Assembly: GCA_036245805.1 (NCBI GenBank)
Contig: BTRK01000004.1
Coordinates: forward strand, 62,001-126,000
Reading direction: 5' to 3'
From: Pristionchus mayeri
Taxonomy: Eukaryota; Nematoda; Chromadorea; Rhabditida; Neodiplogasteridae
Length of the DNA: 64,000 bases
In this document: positions 39,301 to 53,600 of the stretch, piece after piece
Numbering within the stretch: position 1 is the stretch's first letter
Layout: the number at the start of each line of letters is the position of its first letter
Translations under genes and position numbers: made by a program
The notes under the pieces: model-generated
Told to the model about the DNA's origin: nothing
Database searches by the model: none
Seen by the model: the letters and a program-made list of their open reading frames with translations, nothing else

Positions 39301-42300
39301 AGGACCCATTGTTAATGCAGGACCCATGGTTAAGGGAGGACCCAATGTTAATGCAGGACCCATGGTTAATGCAGGACCCACGTTTAAGGCAGGACCCATG
39401 GTTAAGGGAGGACCCATTGTTAATGCAGGACCCATGGTTAAGGCAGGACCCATTGTTAATGCAGGACCCATGGTTAAGGGAGGACCCAATGTTAATGCAG
39501 GACCCATGGTTAAGGCAGGACCCATTGTTAATGCAGGACCCATGGTTAAGGGAGGACCCAATGTTAATGCAGGACCCAAGTTTAAGGCAGGACCCATGGT
39601 TAAGTTAAGACCCATAGTTAAGGCAGGACCCACAGTTAATGCAGGACCCATGGTTAAGGTAACACCCATGGTTAATGCAGGACCCATGGTTAAGGGAGGA
39701 CCCATTGTTAATGCAGGACCCATGGTTAATGCAGGACCCACGTTTAAGGCAGGACCCATGGTTAAGGGAGGACCCATTGTTAATGCAGGACCCATGGTGA
39801 AGGCAGGACCCATTGTTAATGCAGGACCCATGGTTAAGGGAGGACCCAATGTTAATGCAGGACCCATGGTTAAGGGGGACCTAAAGTTAAGGCAGGACCC
39901 ATGGTTAAGGGAGGACCCATTGTTAATGCAGGACCCATGGTTAAGGTAGGACCCATTGTTAATGCAGGACCCATGGTTAAGGCAGGACCCATTGTTAATG
40001 CAGGACCCATGGTTAAGGCAGGACCATGGTTAATGCAGGACCCATGGTTAAGGCAGGACCCATGGTTAAGGCAGGACCCATGGTTATGGCAGGACCCATG
40101 GTTAAGGCAGGACCCATGGTTAAGGTAAGACCCATGGTTAAGCACGTCCCATGGTTAAGGTAAGACCCATGGTTATGGCAGGACCCATGGTTAAGGCAGG
40201 ACCCATTGTTAATGCAGGACCCATGGTTAAGGCAGGACTCCATTGTTAATGCAGGACCCATGGTTAAGGCAGGACCCATAGTTAAGGCAGGACCCATTGT
40301 TAATGCAGGACCCATGGTTAAGGCAGGACTCCATTGTTAATGCAGGACCCATTGTTTATGCAGGACCCATGATTAAGGCAGGACTCCATTATTAATGCAG
40401 GACTCCATTGTTAATGCAGGTCCCATGGTTAAGGCAGGACCCATGGTTAAGTTAAGATCCATGTGTAAGGCAGGACCCATGGTTAAGGCATATCCCATGG
40501 TTAAGACAGGACCCATGGTTAAGGCAGGACCCGTGGTTAAGGCAGGACCCATGGTTAAGGTAACACCCATGGTTAATGCAGGACCCATGGTTAATGCAGG
40601 ACCCATGGTTAATGCAGGACCCACGGTTAAGGCAGGACCCATGGTTAAGGGAGGACCCATTGTTAATGCAGGACCCATGGTTAAGGGAGGACCCAATGTT
40701 AATGCAGGACCCATGGTTAATGCAGGACCCACGTTTAAGGCAGGACCCATGGTTAAGGGAGGACCCATTGTTAATGCAGGACCCATGGTTAAGGGAGGAC
40801 CCACAGTTAATGCAGGACCCATGGTTAAGGTAACACCCATGGTTAATGCAGGACCCATGGTTAAGGGAGGACCCATTGTTAATGCAGGACCCATGGTTAA
40901 TGCAGGACCCACGTTTAAGGCAGGACCCATGGTTAAGGGAGGACCCATTGTTAATGCAGGACCCATGGTGAAGGCAGGACCCATTGTTAATGCAGGACCC
41001 ATGGTTAAGGGAGGACCCAATGTTAATGCAGGACCCATGGTTAAGGGGGACCTAAAGTTAAGGCAGGACCCATGGTTAAGGGAGGACCCATTGTTAATGC
41101 AGGACCCATGGTTAAGGTAGGACCCATTGTTAATGCAGGACCCATGGTTAAGGCAGGACCCATTGTTAATGCAGGACCCATGGTTAAGGGAGGACCTAAA
41201 GTTAAGGCAGGACCCATGGTTAAGGGAGGACCCATTGTTAATGCAGGATAAGTTAAGATCCATGAGTAAGGCAGGACCCTTGGTTAAGGCATATCCCATG
41301 GTTAAGACAGGACCCATGGTTAAGGCAGGACCCGTGGTTAAGGCAGGACCCATGGTTAAGGGAGGACCCATTGTTAATGCAGGACCCATGGTTAAGGTAA
41401 CACCCATGGTTAATGCAGGACCCACGGTTAAGGCAGGACCCATGGTTAAGGGAGGACCCATTGTTAATGCAGGACCCATGGTTACGGGAGGACCCAATGT
41501 TAATGCAGGACCCATGGTTAATGCAGGACCCACGTTTAAGGCAGGACCCATGGTTAAGGGAGGACCCATTGTTAATGCAGGACCCATGGTTAAGGCAGGA
41601 CCCATTGTTAATGCAGGACCCATGGTTAAGGGAGGACCCAATGTTAATGCAGGACCCATGGTTAAGGGAGGACCCATTGTTAATGCAGGACCCATGGTTA
41701 AGGTAGGACCCATTGTTAATGCAGGACCCATGGTTAAGGTAACACCCATGGTTAATGCAGGACCCATGGTTAAGGCAGGACCCATGGTAAAGTTAAGACC
41801 CATAGTTAAGGGAGGACCCATTGTTAATGCAGGACCCATGGTTAATGCAGGACCCAAGTTTAAGGCAGGACCCATGGTTAAGTTAAGACCCATAGTTAAG
41901 GCAGGACCCACAGTTAATGCAGGACCCATGGTTAAGGTAACACCCATGGTTAATGCAGGACCCATGGTTAAGGGAGGACCCAATGTTAATGCAGGACCCA
42001 TGGTTAAGGGAGGACCCATTGTTAATGCAGGACCCATGGTTAAGGTAGGACCCATTGTTAATGCAGGACCCATGGTTAAGGTAACACCCATGGTTAATGC
42101 AGGACCCATGGTTAAGGCAGGACCCATGGTTAAGTTAAGACCCATAGTTAAGGCAGGACCCACAGTTAATGCAGGACCCATGGTTAAGGTAACACCCATT
42201 GTTAATGCAGGACCCATGGTTAATGCAGGACCCACGTTTAAGGCAGGACCCATGGTTAAGGGAGGACCCATTGTTAATGCAGGACCCATGGTTAAGGCAG

Positions 42301-45280
42301 GACCCATTGTTAATGCAGGACCCATGGTTAAGGGAGGACCCAATGTTAATGCAGGACCCATGGTTAAGGGGGACCTAAAGTTAAGGCAGGACCCATGGTT
42401 AAGGGAGGACCCATTGTTAATGCAGGATAAGTTAAGATCCATGAGTAAGGCAGGACCCATGGTTAAGGCATATCCCATGGTTAAGACAGGACCCATGGTT
42501 AAGGCAGGACCCGTGGTTAAGGCAGGACCCATGGTTAAGGTAACACCCATGGTTAATGCAGGACCCATGGTTAATGCAGGACCCATGGTTAAGGTAACAC
42601 CCATGGTTAATGCAGGACCCACGGTTAAGGCAGGACCCATGGTTAAGGGAGGACCCATTGTTAATGCAGGACCCATGGTTAAGGGAGGACCCAATGTTAA
42701 TGCAGGACCCATGGTTAATGCAGGACCCACGTTTAAGGCAGGACCCATGGTTAAGGGAGGACCCATTGTTAATGCAGGACCCATGGTTAAGGCAGGACCC
42801 ATTGTTAATGCAGGACCCATGGTTAAGGGAGGACCCAATGTTAATGCAGGACCCATGGTTAAGGGAGGACCCATTGTTAATGCAGGACCCATGGTTAAGG
42901 TAGGACCCATTGTTAATGCAGGACCCATGGTTAAGGTAACACCCATGGTTAATGCAGGACCCATGGTTAAGGCAGGACCCACGTTTAAGGCAGGACCCAT
43001 GGTTAAGGGAGGACCCATTGTTAATGCAGGACCCATGGTTAAGGGAGGACCCACAGTTAATGCAGGACCCATGGTTAATGCAGGACCCACGTTTAAGGCA
43101 GGACCCATGGTTAAGGGAGGACCCATTGTTAATGCAGGACCCATGGTGAAGGCAGGACCCATTGTTAATGCAGGACCCATGGTTAAGGGAGGACCCAATG
43201 TTAATGCAGGACCCATGGTTAAGGGGGACCTAAAGTTAAGGCAGGACCCATGGTTAAGGGAGGACCCATTGTTAATGCAGGACCCATGGTTAAGGTAGGA
43301 CCCATTGTTAATGCAGGACCCATGGTTAAGGCAGGACCCATTGTTAATGCAGGACCCATGGTTAAGGGAGGACCTAAAGTTAAGGCAGGACCCATGGTTA
43401 AGGGAGGACCCATTGTTAATGCAGGATAAGTTAAGATCCATGAGTAAGGCAGGACCCATGGTTAAGGCATATCCCATGGTTAAGACAGGACCCATGGTTA
43501 AGGCAGGACCCGTGGTTAAGGCAGGACCCATGGTTAAGGTAACACCCATGGTTAATGCAGGACCCATGGTTAATGCAGGACCCATGGTTAAGGTAACACC
43601 CATGGTTAATGCAGGACCCATGGTTAATGCAGGACCCACGGTTAAGGCAGGACCCATGGTTAAGGGAGGACCCATTGTTAATGCAGGACCCATGGTTAAG
43701 GGAGGACCCAATGTTAATGCAGGACCCATGGTTAATGCAGGACCCACGTTTAAGGCAGGACCCATGGTTAAGGGAGGACCCATTGTTAATGCAGGACCCA
43801 TGGTTAAGGCAGGACCCATTGTTAATGCAGGACCCATGGTTAAGGGAGGACCCAATGTTAATGCAGGACCCATGGTTAAGGGAGGACCCATTGTTAATGC
43901 AGGACCCATGGTTAAGGTAGGACCCATTGTTAATGCAGGACCCATGGTTAAGGTAACACCCATGGTTAATGCAGGACCCATGGTTAAGGCAGGACCCATG
44001 GTAAAGTTAAGACCCATAGTTAAGGGAGGACCCATTGTTAATGCAGGACCCATGGTTAATGCAGGACCCAAGTTTAAGGCAGGACCCATGGTTAAGTTAA
44101 GACCCATAGTTAAGGCAGGACCCACAGTTAATGCAGGACCCATGGTTAAGGTAACACCCATGGTTAATGCAGGACCCATGGTTAAGGGAGGACCCATTGT
44201 TAATGCAGGACCCATGGTTAATGCAGGACCCACGTTTAAGGCAGGACCCATGGTTAAGGGAGGACCCATTGTTAATGCAGGACCCATGGTGAAGGCAGGA
44301 CCCATTGTTAATGCAGGACCCATGGTTAAGGGAGGACCCAATGTTAATGCAGGACCCATGGTTAAGGGGGACCTAAAGTTAAGGCAGGACCCATGGTTAA
44401 GGGAGGACCCATTGTTAATGCAGGACCCATGGTTAAGGTAGGACCCATTGTTAATGCAGGACCCATGGTTAAGGCAGGACCCATTGTTAATGCAGGACCC
44501 ATGGTTAAGGCAGGACCATGGTTAATGCAGGACCCATGGTTAAGGCAGGACCCATGGTTAAGGCAGGACCCATGGTTATGGCAGGACCCATGGTTAAGGC
44601 AGGACCCATGGTTAAGGTAAGACCCATGGTTAAGCACGTCCCATGGTTAAGGTAAGACCCATGGTTATGGCAGGACCCATGGTTAAGGCAGGACCCATTG
44701 TTAATGCAGGACCCATGGTTAAGGCAGGACTCCATTGTTAATGCAGGACCCATGGTTAAGGCAGGACCCATAGTTAAGGCAGGACCCATTGTTAATGCAG
44801 GACCCATGGTTAAGGCAGGACTCCATTGTTAATGCAGGACCCATTGTTTATGCAGGACCCATGATTAAGGCAGGACTCCATTATTAATGCAGGACTCCAT
44901 TGTTAATGCAGGTCCCATGGTTAAGGCAGGACCCATGGTTAAGTTAAGATCCATGTGTAAGGCAGGACCCATGGTTAAGGCATATCCCATGGTTAAGACA
45001 GGACCCATGGTTAAGGCAGGACCCGTGGTTAAGGCAGGACCCATGGTTAAGGTAACACCCATGGTTAATGCAGGACCCATGGTTAATGCAGGACCCATGG
45101 TTAATGCAGGACCCACGGTTAAGGCAGGACCCATGGTTAAGGGAGGACCCATTGTTAATGCAGGACCCATGGTTAAGGGAGGACCCAATGTTAATGCAGG
45201 ACCCATGGTTAATGCAGGACCCACGTTTAAGGCAGGACCCATGGTTAAGGGAGGACCCATTGTTAATGCAGGACCCATGG
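36360..45280. repeat. Two tandem copies of a 4.4-4.5-kb higher-order repeat
   Basis: Landmarks at 36877, 38056 and 39055 (10-bp units) recur at 41243, 42422 and 43421, an offset of 4,366 bp. After about 39570 the offset becomes 4,492 bp (39901 to 44393, 40395 to 44887) because copy 1 lacks 126 bp, exactly seven units, found in copy 2 at about 43900-44070. Shared private variants include TTAAGATCCATGTGTAAG (about 40451, 44943), GCAGGACCCTTGG (about 36909, 41275) and the 17-bp GCAGGACCATGGTTAAT (40018, 44510). Confidence 0.92.
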
Positions 45281-47660
45281 TTAAGGCAGGACCCATTGTT
45301 AATGCAGGACCCATGGTTAAGGGAGGACCCAATGTAAATGCAGGACCCATGGTTAAGGGAGGACCCAAAGTTAAGGCAGGACCCATGGTTAAGGCAGGAC
45401 CCATGGTTAAGTAAAGACCCATAGTTAAGGCAGGACCCACAGTTAATGCAGGACCCATGGTTAAGGTAACACCCATGGTTAATGCAGGACCCATGGTTAA
45501 GGGAGGACCCATTGTTAATGCAGGACCCATGGTTAATGCAGGACCCACGTTTAAGGCAGGACCCATGGTTAAGGGAGGACCCATTGTTAATGCAGGACCC
45601 ATGGTTAAGGCAGGACCCATTGTTAATGCAGGACCCATGGTTAAGGGAGGACCCAATGTTAATGCAGGACCCATGGTTAAGGTAGGACCCATTGTTAATG
45701 CAGGACCCATGGTTAAGGCAGGACCCATTGTTAATGCAGGACCCATGGTTAAGGCAGGACCCATGGTTAATGCAGGACCCATGGTTAAGGCAGGACCCAT
45801 GGTTAAGGCAGGACCCATGGTTATGGCAGGACCCATGGTTAAGGCAGGACCCATGGTTAAGGTAAGACCCATGGTTAAGGCACGTCCCATGGTTAAGGTA
45901 AGACCCATGGTTATGGTAGGACCCATGGTTAAGGCAGGACCCATTGTTAATGCAGGACCCATGGTTAAGGCAGGACTCCATTGTTAATGCAGGACCCATG
46001 GTTAAGGCAGGACCCATAGTTAAGGCAGGACCCATTGTTAATGCAGGACCCATGGTTAAGGCAGGACTCCATTGTTAATGCAGGACCCATTGTTTATGCA
46101 GGACCCATGATTAAGGCAGGACTCCATTATTAATGCAGGACTCCATTGTTAATGCAGGTCCCATGGTTAAGGCAGGACCCATGGTTAAGTTAAGATCCAT
46201 GAGTAAGGCAGGACCCATGGTTAAGGCATATCCCATGGTTAAGACAGGACCCATGGTTAAGGCAGGACCCGTGGTTAAGGCAGGACCCATGGTTAAGGTA
46301 ACACCCATGGTTAATGCAGGACCCATGGTTAATGCAGGACCCATGGTTAAGGTAACACCCATGGTTAATGCAGGACCCATGGTTAATGCAGGACCCACGG
46401 TTAAGGCAGGACCCATGGTTAAGGGAGGACCCCTTGTTAATGCAGGACCCATGGTTAAGGGAGGACCCAATGTTAATGCAGGACCCACGTTTAAGGCAGG
46501 ACCCATGGTTAAGGGAGGACCCATTGTTAATGCAGGACCCATGGTTAAGGCAGGACCTATTGTTAATGCAGGACCCATTGTTTATGCAGGACCCATGATT
46601 AAGGCAGGACTCCATTATTAATGCAGGACTCCATTGTTAATGCAGGTCCCATGGTTAAGGCAGGACCCATGGTTAAGTTAAGATCCATGAGTAAGGCAGG
46701 ACCCATGGTTAAGGCATATCCCATGGTTAAGACAGGACCCATGGTTAAGGCAGGACCCGTGGTTAAGGCAGGACCCATGGTTAAGGTAACACCCATGGTT
46801 AATGCAGGACCCATGGTTAATGCAGGACCCATGGTTAAGGTAACACCCATGGTTAATGCAGGACCCATGGTTAATGCAGGACCCACGGTTAAGGCAGGAC
46901 CCATGGTTAAGGGAGGACCCATTGTTAATGCAGGACCCATGGTTAAGGGAGGACCCAATGTTAATGCAGGACCCATGGTTAATGCAGGACCCACGTTTAA
47001 GGCAGGACCCATGGTTAAGGGAGGACCCATTGTTAATGCAGGACCCATGGTTAAGGCAGGACCTATTGTTAATGCAGGACCCATGGTTAAGGGAGGACCC
47101 AATGTTAATGCAGGACCCATGGTTAAGGGAGGACCCAAAGTTAAGGCAGGACCCATGGTTAAGGGAGGACCCATTGTTAATGCAGGACCCATGGTTAAGG
47201 TAGGACCCATTGTTAATGCAGGACCCATGGTTAAGGTAACACCCATGGTTAATGCAGGACCCATGGTTAAGGCAGGACCCATGGTTAAGTTAAGACCCAT
47301 AGTTAAGGGAGGACCCATTGTTAATGCAGGACCCATGGTTAATGCAGGACCCAAGTTTAAGGCAGGACCCATGGTTAAGTTAAGACCCATAGTTAAGGCA
47401 GGACCCACAGTTAATGCAGGACCCATGGTTAAGGTAACACCCATGGTTAATGCAGGACCCATGGTTAAGGGAGGACCCATTGTTAATGCAGGACCCATGG
47501 TTAATGCAGGACCCACGTTTAAGGCAGGACCCATGGTTAAGGGAGGACCCATTGTTAATGCAGTACCCATGGTTAAGGCAGGACCCATTGTTAATGCAGG
47601 ACCCATGGTTAAGGGAGGACCCAATGTTAATGCAGGACCCATGGTTAAGGGGGACCTAAA
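44860..47660. repeat. Outer repeat at 12.8-13.1-kb offset, copy 1
   Basis: It corresponds to about 57660-60500: 45068 to 57868 (offset 12,800), 45482 to 58606 and 46133 to 59257 (13,124), 46621 to 59763 (13,142). Growth of the offset reflects a 324-bp tandem duplication and a one-unit gain in the right copy. This copy has TTAAGTAAAGACCC near 45411 where the right copy has TTAAGTTAAGACCC, and lacks one unit near 46480. Confidence 0.85.
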
Positions 47661-50600
47661 GTTAAGGCAGGACCCATGGTTAAGGCAGGACCCATGGTTA
47701 ATGCAGGACCCATGGTTAAAGCAGGACCCATGGTTAAGACAGGACCCATGGTTATGGCAGGACCCATGGTTAAGGCAGGACCCATTGTTAATGCAGGACC
47801 CATGGTTAAGGGAGGACCCAATGTTAATGCAGGACCCATGGTTAAGGGGGACCTAAAGTTAAGGCAGGACCCATGGTTAAGGCAGGACCCATGGTTAATG
47901 CAGGACCCATGGTTAAAGCAGGACCCATGGTTAAGACAGGACCCATGGTTATGGCAGGACCCATGGTTAAGGCAGGACCCATGGTTAAGGTAAGACCCAT
48001 GGTTAAGGCACGTCCCATGGTTAAGGTAAGACCCATGGTTATGGCAGGACCCATGGTTAAGGCAGGACCCATTGTTAATGCAGGACTAATGGTTAAGGCA
48101 GGACTCCATTGTTAATGCAGGACCCATGGTTAAGGCAGGACCCATAGTTAAGGCAGGACCCATTGTTAATGCAGGACCCATGGTTAAGGCAGGACTCCAT
48201 TGTTAATGCAGGACCCATGGTTAAGGCAGGACCCATAGTTAAGGCAGGACCCATTGTTAATGCAGGACCCATGGTTAAGGCAGGACCCATTGTTAATGCA
48301 GGACCCATGGTTAAGGCAGGACCCATGGTTAATGCAGGACCCATGGTTAAGGCAGGACCCATGGTTAAGGCAGGACCCATGGTTATGGCAGGACCCATGG
48401 TTAAGGCAGGACCCATGGTTAAGGTAAGACCCATGGTTAAGGCACGTCCCATGGTTAAGGTAAGACCCATGGTAATGGCAGGACCCATGGTTAATGCAGG
48501 ACCCATGGTTAAGGCAGGACTCCATTGTTAATGCAGGACCCATGGTTAAGGCAGGACCCATAGTTAAGGCAGGACCCATTGTTAATGCAGGACCCATGGT
48601 TAAGGCAGGACTCCATTGTTAATGCAGGACCCATTGTTTATGCAGGACCCATGATTAAGGCAGGACTCCATTATTAATGCAGGACTCCATTGTTAATGCA
48701 GGTCCCATGGTTAAGGCAGGACCCATGGTTAAGGGAGGACCCATTGTTAATGCAGGACCCATGGTTAAGGGAGGACCCAATGTTAATGCAGGACCCATGG
48801 TTAATGCAGGACCCACGTTTAAGGCAGGACCCATGGTTAAGGGAGGACCCATTGTTAATGCAGGACCCATGGTTAAGGCAGGACCCATTGTTAATGCAGG
48901 ACCCATGGTTAAGGGAGGACCCAAAGTTAAGGCAGGACCCATGGTTAAGGGAGGACCCATTGTTAATGCAGAACCCATGGTTAAGGCAGGACCCATGGTT
49001 AAGGCAGGACCCATGGTTATGGCAGGACCCATGGTTAAGGCAGGACCCATGGTTAAGGTAAGACCCATGGTTAAGGCACGTCCCATGGTTAAGGTAAGAC
49101 CCATGGTTATGGCAGGACCCATGGTTAAGGCAGGACCCATTGTTAATGCACGACCCATGGTTAAGGGGGACCTAAAGTTAAGGCAGGACCCATGGTTAAG
49201 GGAGGACCCATTGTTAATGCAGGACCCATGGTTAAGGTAGGACCCATTGTTAATGCAGGACCCATGGTTAAGGCAGGACCCATTGTTAATGCAGGACTCA
49301 TGGTTAAGGCAGGACCCATGGTTAAGGTAAGACCCATGGTTAAGGCAGGACTCCATTGTTAATGCAGGACTCCATTGTTAATGCAGGTCCCATGGTTAAG
49401 GCAGGACCCATGGTTAAGTTAAGATCCATGAGTAAGGCAGGACCCATGGTTAAGGCATATCCCATGGTTAAGACAGGACCCATGGTTAAGGCAGGACCCA
49501 TGGTTAAGGTAACACCCATGGTTAATGCAGGACCCATGGTTAATGCAGGACCCATGGTTAAGGTAACACCCATGGTTAATGCAGGACCCATGGTTAATGC
49601 AGGACCCACGGTTAAGGCAGGACCCATGGTTAAGGGAGGACCCATTGTTAATGCAGGACCCATGGTTAAGGGAGGACCCAATGTTAATGCAGGACCCATG
49701 GTTAATGCAGGACCCACGTTTAAGGCAGGACCCATGGTTAAGGGAGGACCCATTGTTAATGCAGGACCCATGGTTAAGGCAGGACCCATTGTTAATGCAG
49801 GACCCATGGTTAAGGGAGGACCCAATGTTAATGCAGGACCCATGGTTAAGGGAGGACCCAAAGTTAAGGCAGGACCCATGGTTAAGGGAGGACCCATTGT
49901 TAATGCAGGACCCATGGTTAAGGTAGGACCCATTGTTAATGCAGGACCCATGGTTAAGGTAACACCCATGGTTAATGCAGGACCCATGGTTAAGGCAGGA
50001 CCCATGGTTAAGTTAAGACCCATAGTTAAGGGAGGACCCATTGTTAATGCAGGACCCATGGTTAATGCAGGACCCAAGTTTAAGGCAGGACCTATGGTTA
50101 AGTTAAGACCCATAGTTAAGGCAGGACCCACAGCTAATGCAGGACCCATGGTTAAGGTAACACCCATGGTTAATGCAGGACCCATGGTTAAGGCAGGACC
50201 CATGGTTAAGTTAAGACCCATAGTTAAGGGAGGACCCATTGTTAATGCAGGACCCATGGTTAATGCAGGACCCAAGTTTAAGGCAGGACCCATGGTTAAG
50301 TTAAGACCCATAGTTAAGGCAGGACCCACAGTTAATGCATGACCCATGGTTATGGCAGTACCCATGGTTAAGGCAGGACCCATGGTTAAGGTAAGACCCA
50401 TGGTTAAGGCACGTCCCATGGTTAAGGTAAGACCCATGGTTATGGCAGGACCCATGGTTAAGGCAGGACCCATTGTTAATGCACGACCCATGGTTAAGGG
50501 GGACCTAAAGTTAAGGCAGGACCCATGGTTAAGGGAGGACCCATTGTTAATGCAGGACCCATGGTTAAGGTAGGACCCATTGTTAATGCAGGACCCATGG

Positions 50601-53600
50601 TTAAGGCAGGACCCATTGTTAATGCAGGACTCATGGTTAAGGCAGGACCCATGGTTAAGGTAAGACCCATGGTTAAGGCAGGACTCCATTGTTAATGCAG
50701 GACTCCATTGTTAATGCAGGTCCCATGGTTAAGGCAGGACCCATGGTTAAGTTAAGATCCATGAGTAAGGCAGGACCCATGGTTAAGGCATATCCCATGG
50801 TTAAGACAGGACCCATGGTTAAGGCAGGACCCGTGGTTAAGGCAGGACCCATGGTTAAGGTAACACCCATGGTTAATGCAGGACCCATGGTTAATGCAGG
50901 ACCCATGGTTAAGGTAACACCCATGGTTAATGCAGGACCCATGGTTAATGCAGGACCCACGGTTAAGGCAGGACCCATGGTTAAGGGAGGACCCATTGTT
51001 AATGCAGGACCCATGGTTAAGGGAGGACCCAATGTTAATGCAGGACCCATGGTTAATGCAGGACCCACGTTTAAGGCAGGACCCATGGTTAAGGGAGGAC
51101 CCATTGTTAATGCAGGACCCATGGTTAAGGCAGGACCCATTGTTAATGCAGGACCCATGGTTAAGGGAGGACCCAATGTTAATGCAGGACCCATGGTTAA
51201 GGGAGGACCCAAAGTTAAGGCAGGACCCATGGTTAAGGGAGGACCCATTGTTAATGCAGGACCCATGGTTAAGGTAGGACCCATTGTTAATGCAGGACCC
51301 ATGGTTAAGGTAACACCCATGGTTAATGCAGGACCCATGGTTAAGGCAGGACCCATGGTTAAGTTAAGACCCATAGTTAAGGGAGGACCCATTGTTAATG
51401 CAGGACCCATGGTTAATGCAGGACCCAAGTTTAAGGCAGGACCTATGGTTAAGTTAAGACCCATAGTTAAGGCAGGACCCACAGCTAATGCAGGACCCAT
51501 GGTTAAGGTAACACCCATGGTTAATGCAGGACCCATGGTTAAGGCAGGACCCATGGTTAAGGCAGGACCCATGGTTAAGTTAAGACCCATAGTTAAGGGA
51601 GGACCCATTGTTAATGCAGGACCCATGGTTAATGCAGGACCCAAGTTTAAGGCAGGACCCATGGTTAAGTTAAGACCCATAGTTAAGGCAGGACCCACAG
51701 TTAATGCATGACCCATGGTTAAGGGAGGACCCATTGTTAATGCAGGACCCGTGGTTAAGGTAACACCCATGGTTAATGCAGGACCCATGGTTAAGGCAGG
51801 ACCCATGGTTAAGTTAAGACCCATAGTTAAGGGAGGACCCATTGTTAATGCAGGACCCATGGTTAATGCAGGACCCAAGTTTAAGGCAGGACCCATGGTT
51901 AAGTTAAGACCCATAGTTAAGGCAGGACCCACAGTTAATGCATGACCCATGGTTAAGGGAGGACCCATTGTTAATGCAGGACCCATGGTTAATGCAGGAC
52001 CCACGTTTAAGGCAGGACCCATGGTTAAGGGAGGACCCATTGTTAATGCAGGACCCATGGTTAAGGCAGGACCCATTGTTAATGCAGGACCCATTGTTTA
52101 TGCAGGACCCATGATTAAGGCAGGACCCATGGTTAAGGCAGGACCCATGGTTAAGGCAGGACCCATGGTTAATGCAGGACCCATGGTTAAGGCAGGACCC
52201 ATGGTTAAGGCAGGACCCATGGTTATGGCAGGACCCATGGTTAAGGCAGGACCCATGGTTAAGGTAAGACCCATGGTTAAGCACGTCCCATGGTTAAGGT
52301 AAGACCCATGGTTATGGCAGGACCCATGGTTAAGGCAGGACCCCTTGTTAATGCAGGACCCATGGTTAAGGCAGGACTCCATTGTTAATGCAGGACCCAT
52401 TGTTTATGCAGGACCCATGATTAAGGTAGGACCCATTGTTAATGCAGGACCCATGGTTAAGGTAACACCCATGGTTAATGCAGGACCCATGGTTAAGGCA
52501 GGACCCATGGTTAAGTTAAGACCCATAGTTAAGGGAGGACCCATTGTTAATGCAGGACCCATGGTTAATGCAGGACCCAAGTTTAAGGCAGGACCCATGG
52601 TTAAGTTAAGACCCATAGTTAAGGCAGGACCCACAGTTAATGCAGGACCCATGGTTAAGGTAACACCCATGGTTAATGCAGGACCCATGGTTAAGGGAGG
52701 ACCCATTGTTAATGCAGGACCCATGGTTAATGCAGGACCCACGTTTAAGGCAGGACCCATGGTTAAGGGAGGACCCATTGTTAATGCAGTACCCATGGTT
52801 AAGGCAGGACCCATTGTTAATGCAGGACCCATGGTTAAGGGAGGACCCAATGTTAATGCAGGACCCATGGTTAAGGGGGACCTAAAGTTAAGGCAGGACC
52901 CATGGTTAAGGCAGGACCCATGGTTAATGCAGGACCCATGGTTAAAGCAGGACCCATGGTTAAGACAGGACCCATGGTTATGGCAGGACCCATGGTTAAG
53001 GCAGGACCCATTGTTAATGCAGGACCCATGGTTAAGGGAGGACCCAATGTTAATGCAGGACCCATGGTTAAGGGGGACCTAAAGTTAAGGCAGGACCCAT
53101 GGTTAAGGCAGGACCCATGGTTAATGCAGGACCCATGGTTAAAGCAGGACCCATGGTTAAGACAGGACCCATGGTTATGGCAGGACCCATGGTTAAGGCA
53201 GGACCCATGGTTAAGGTAAGACCCATGGTTAAGGCACGTCCCATGGTTAAGGTAAGACCCATGGTTATGGCAGGACCCATGGTTAAGGCAGGACCCATTG
53301 TTAATGCAGGACTAATGGTTAAGGCAGGACTCCATTGTTAATGCAGGACCCATGGTTAAGGCAGGACCCATAGTTAAGGCAGGACCCATTGTTAATGCAG
53401 GACCCATGGTTAAGGCAGGACTCCATTGTTAATGCAGGACCCATGGTTAAGGCAGGACCCATAGTTAAGGCAGGACCCATTGTTAATGCAGGACCCATGG
53501 TTAAGGCAGGACCCATTGTTAATGCAGGACCCATGGTTAAGGCAGGACCCATGGTTAATGCAGGACCCATGGTTAAGGCAGGACCCATGGTTAAGGCAGG

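Noticed and set aside
35533..39867. 1,444-codon - strand open frame (GPALTM repeats) as a collagen-, mucin- or silk-like protein
   Set aside because: Glycine recurs every six residues, not every three, so it is not collagen. There is no signal peptide or other domain, and the same reasons as for the + frame apply.
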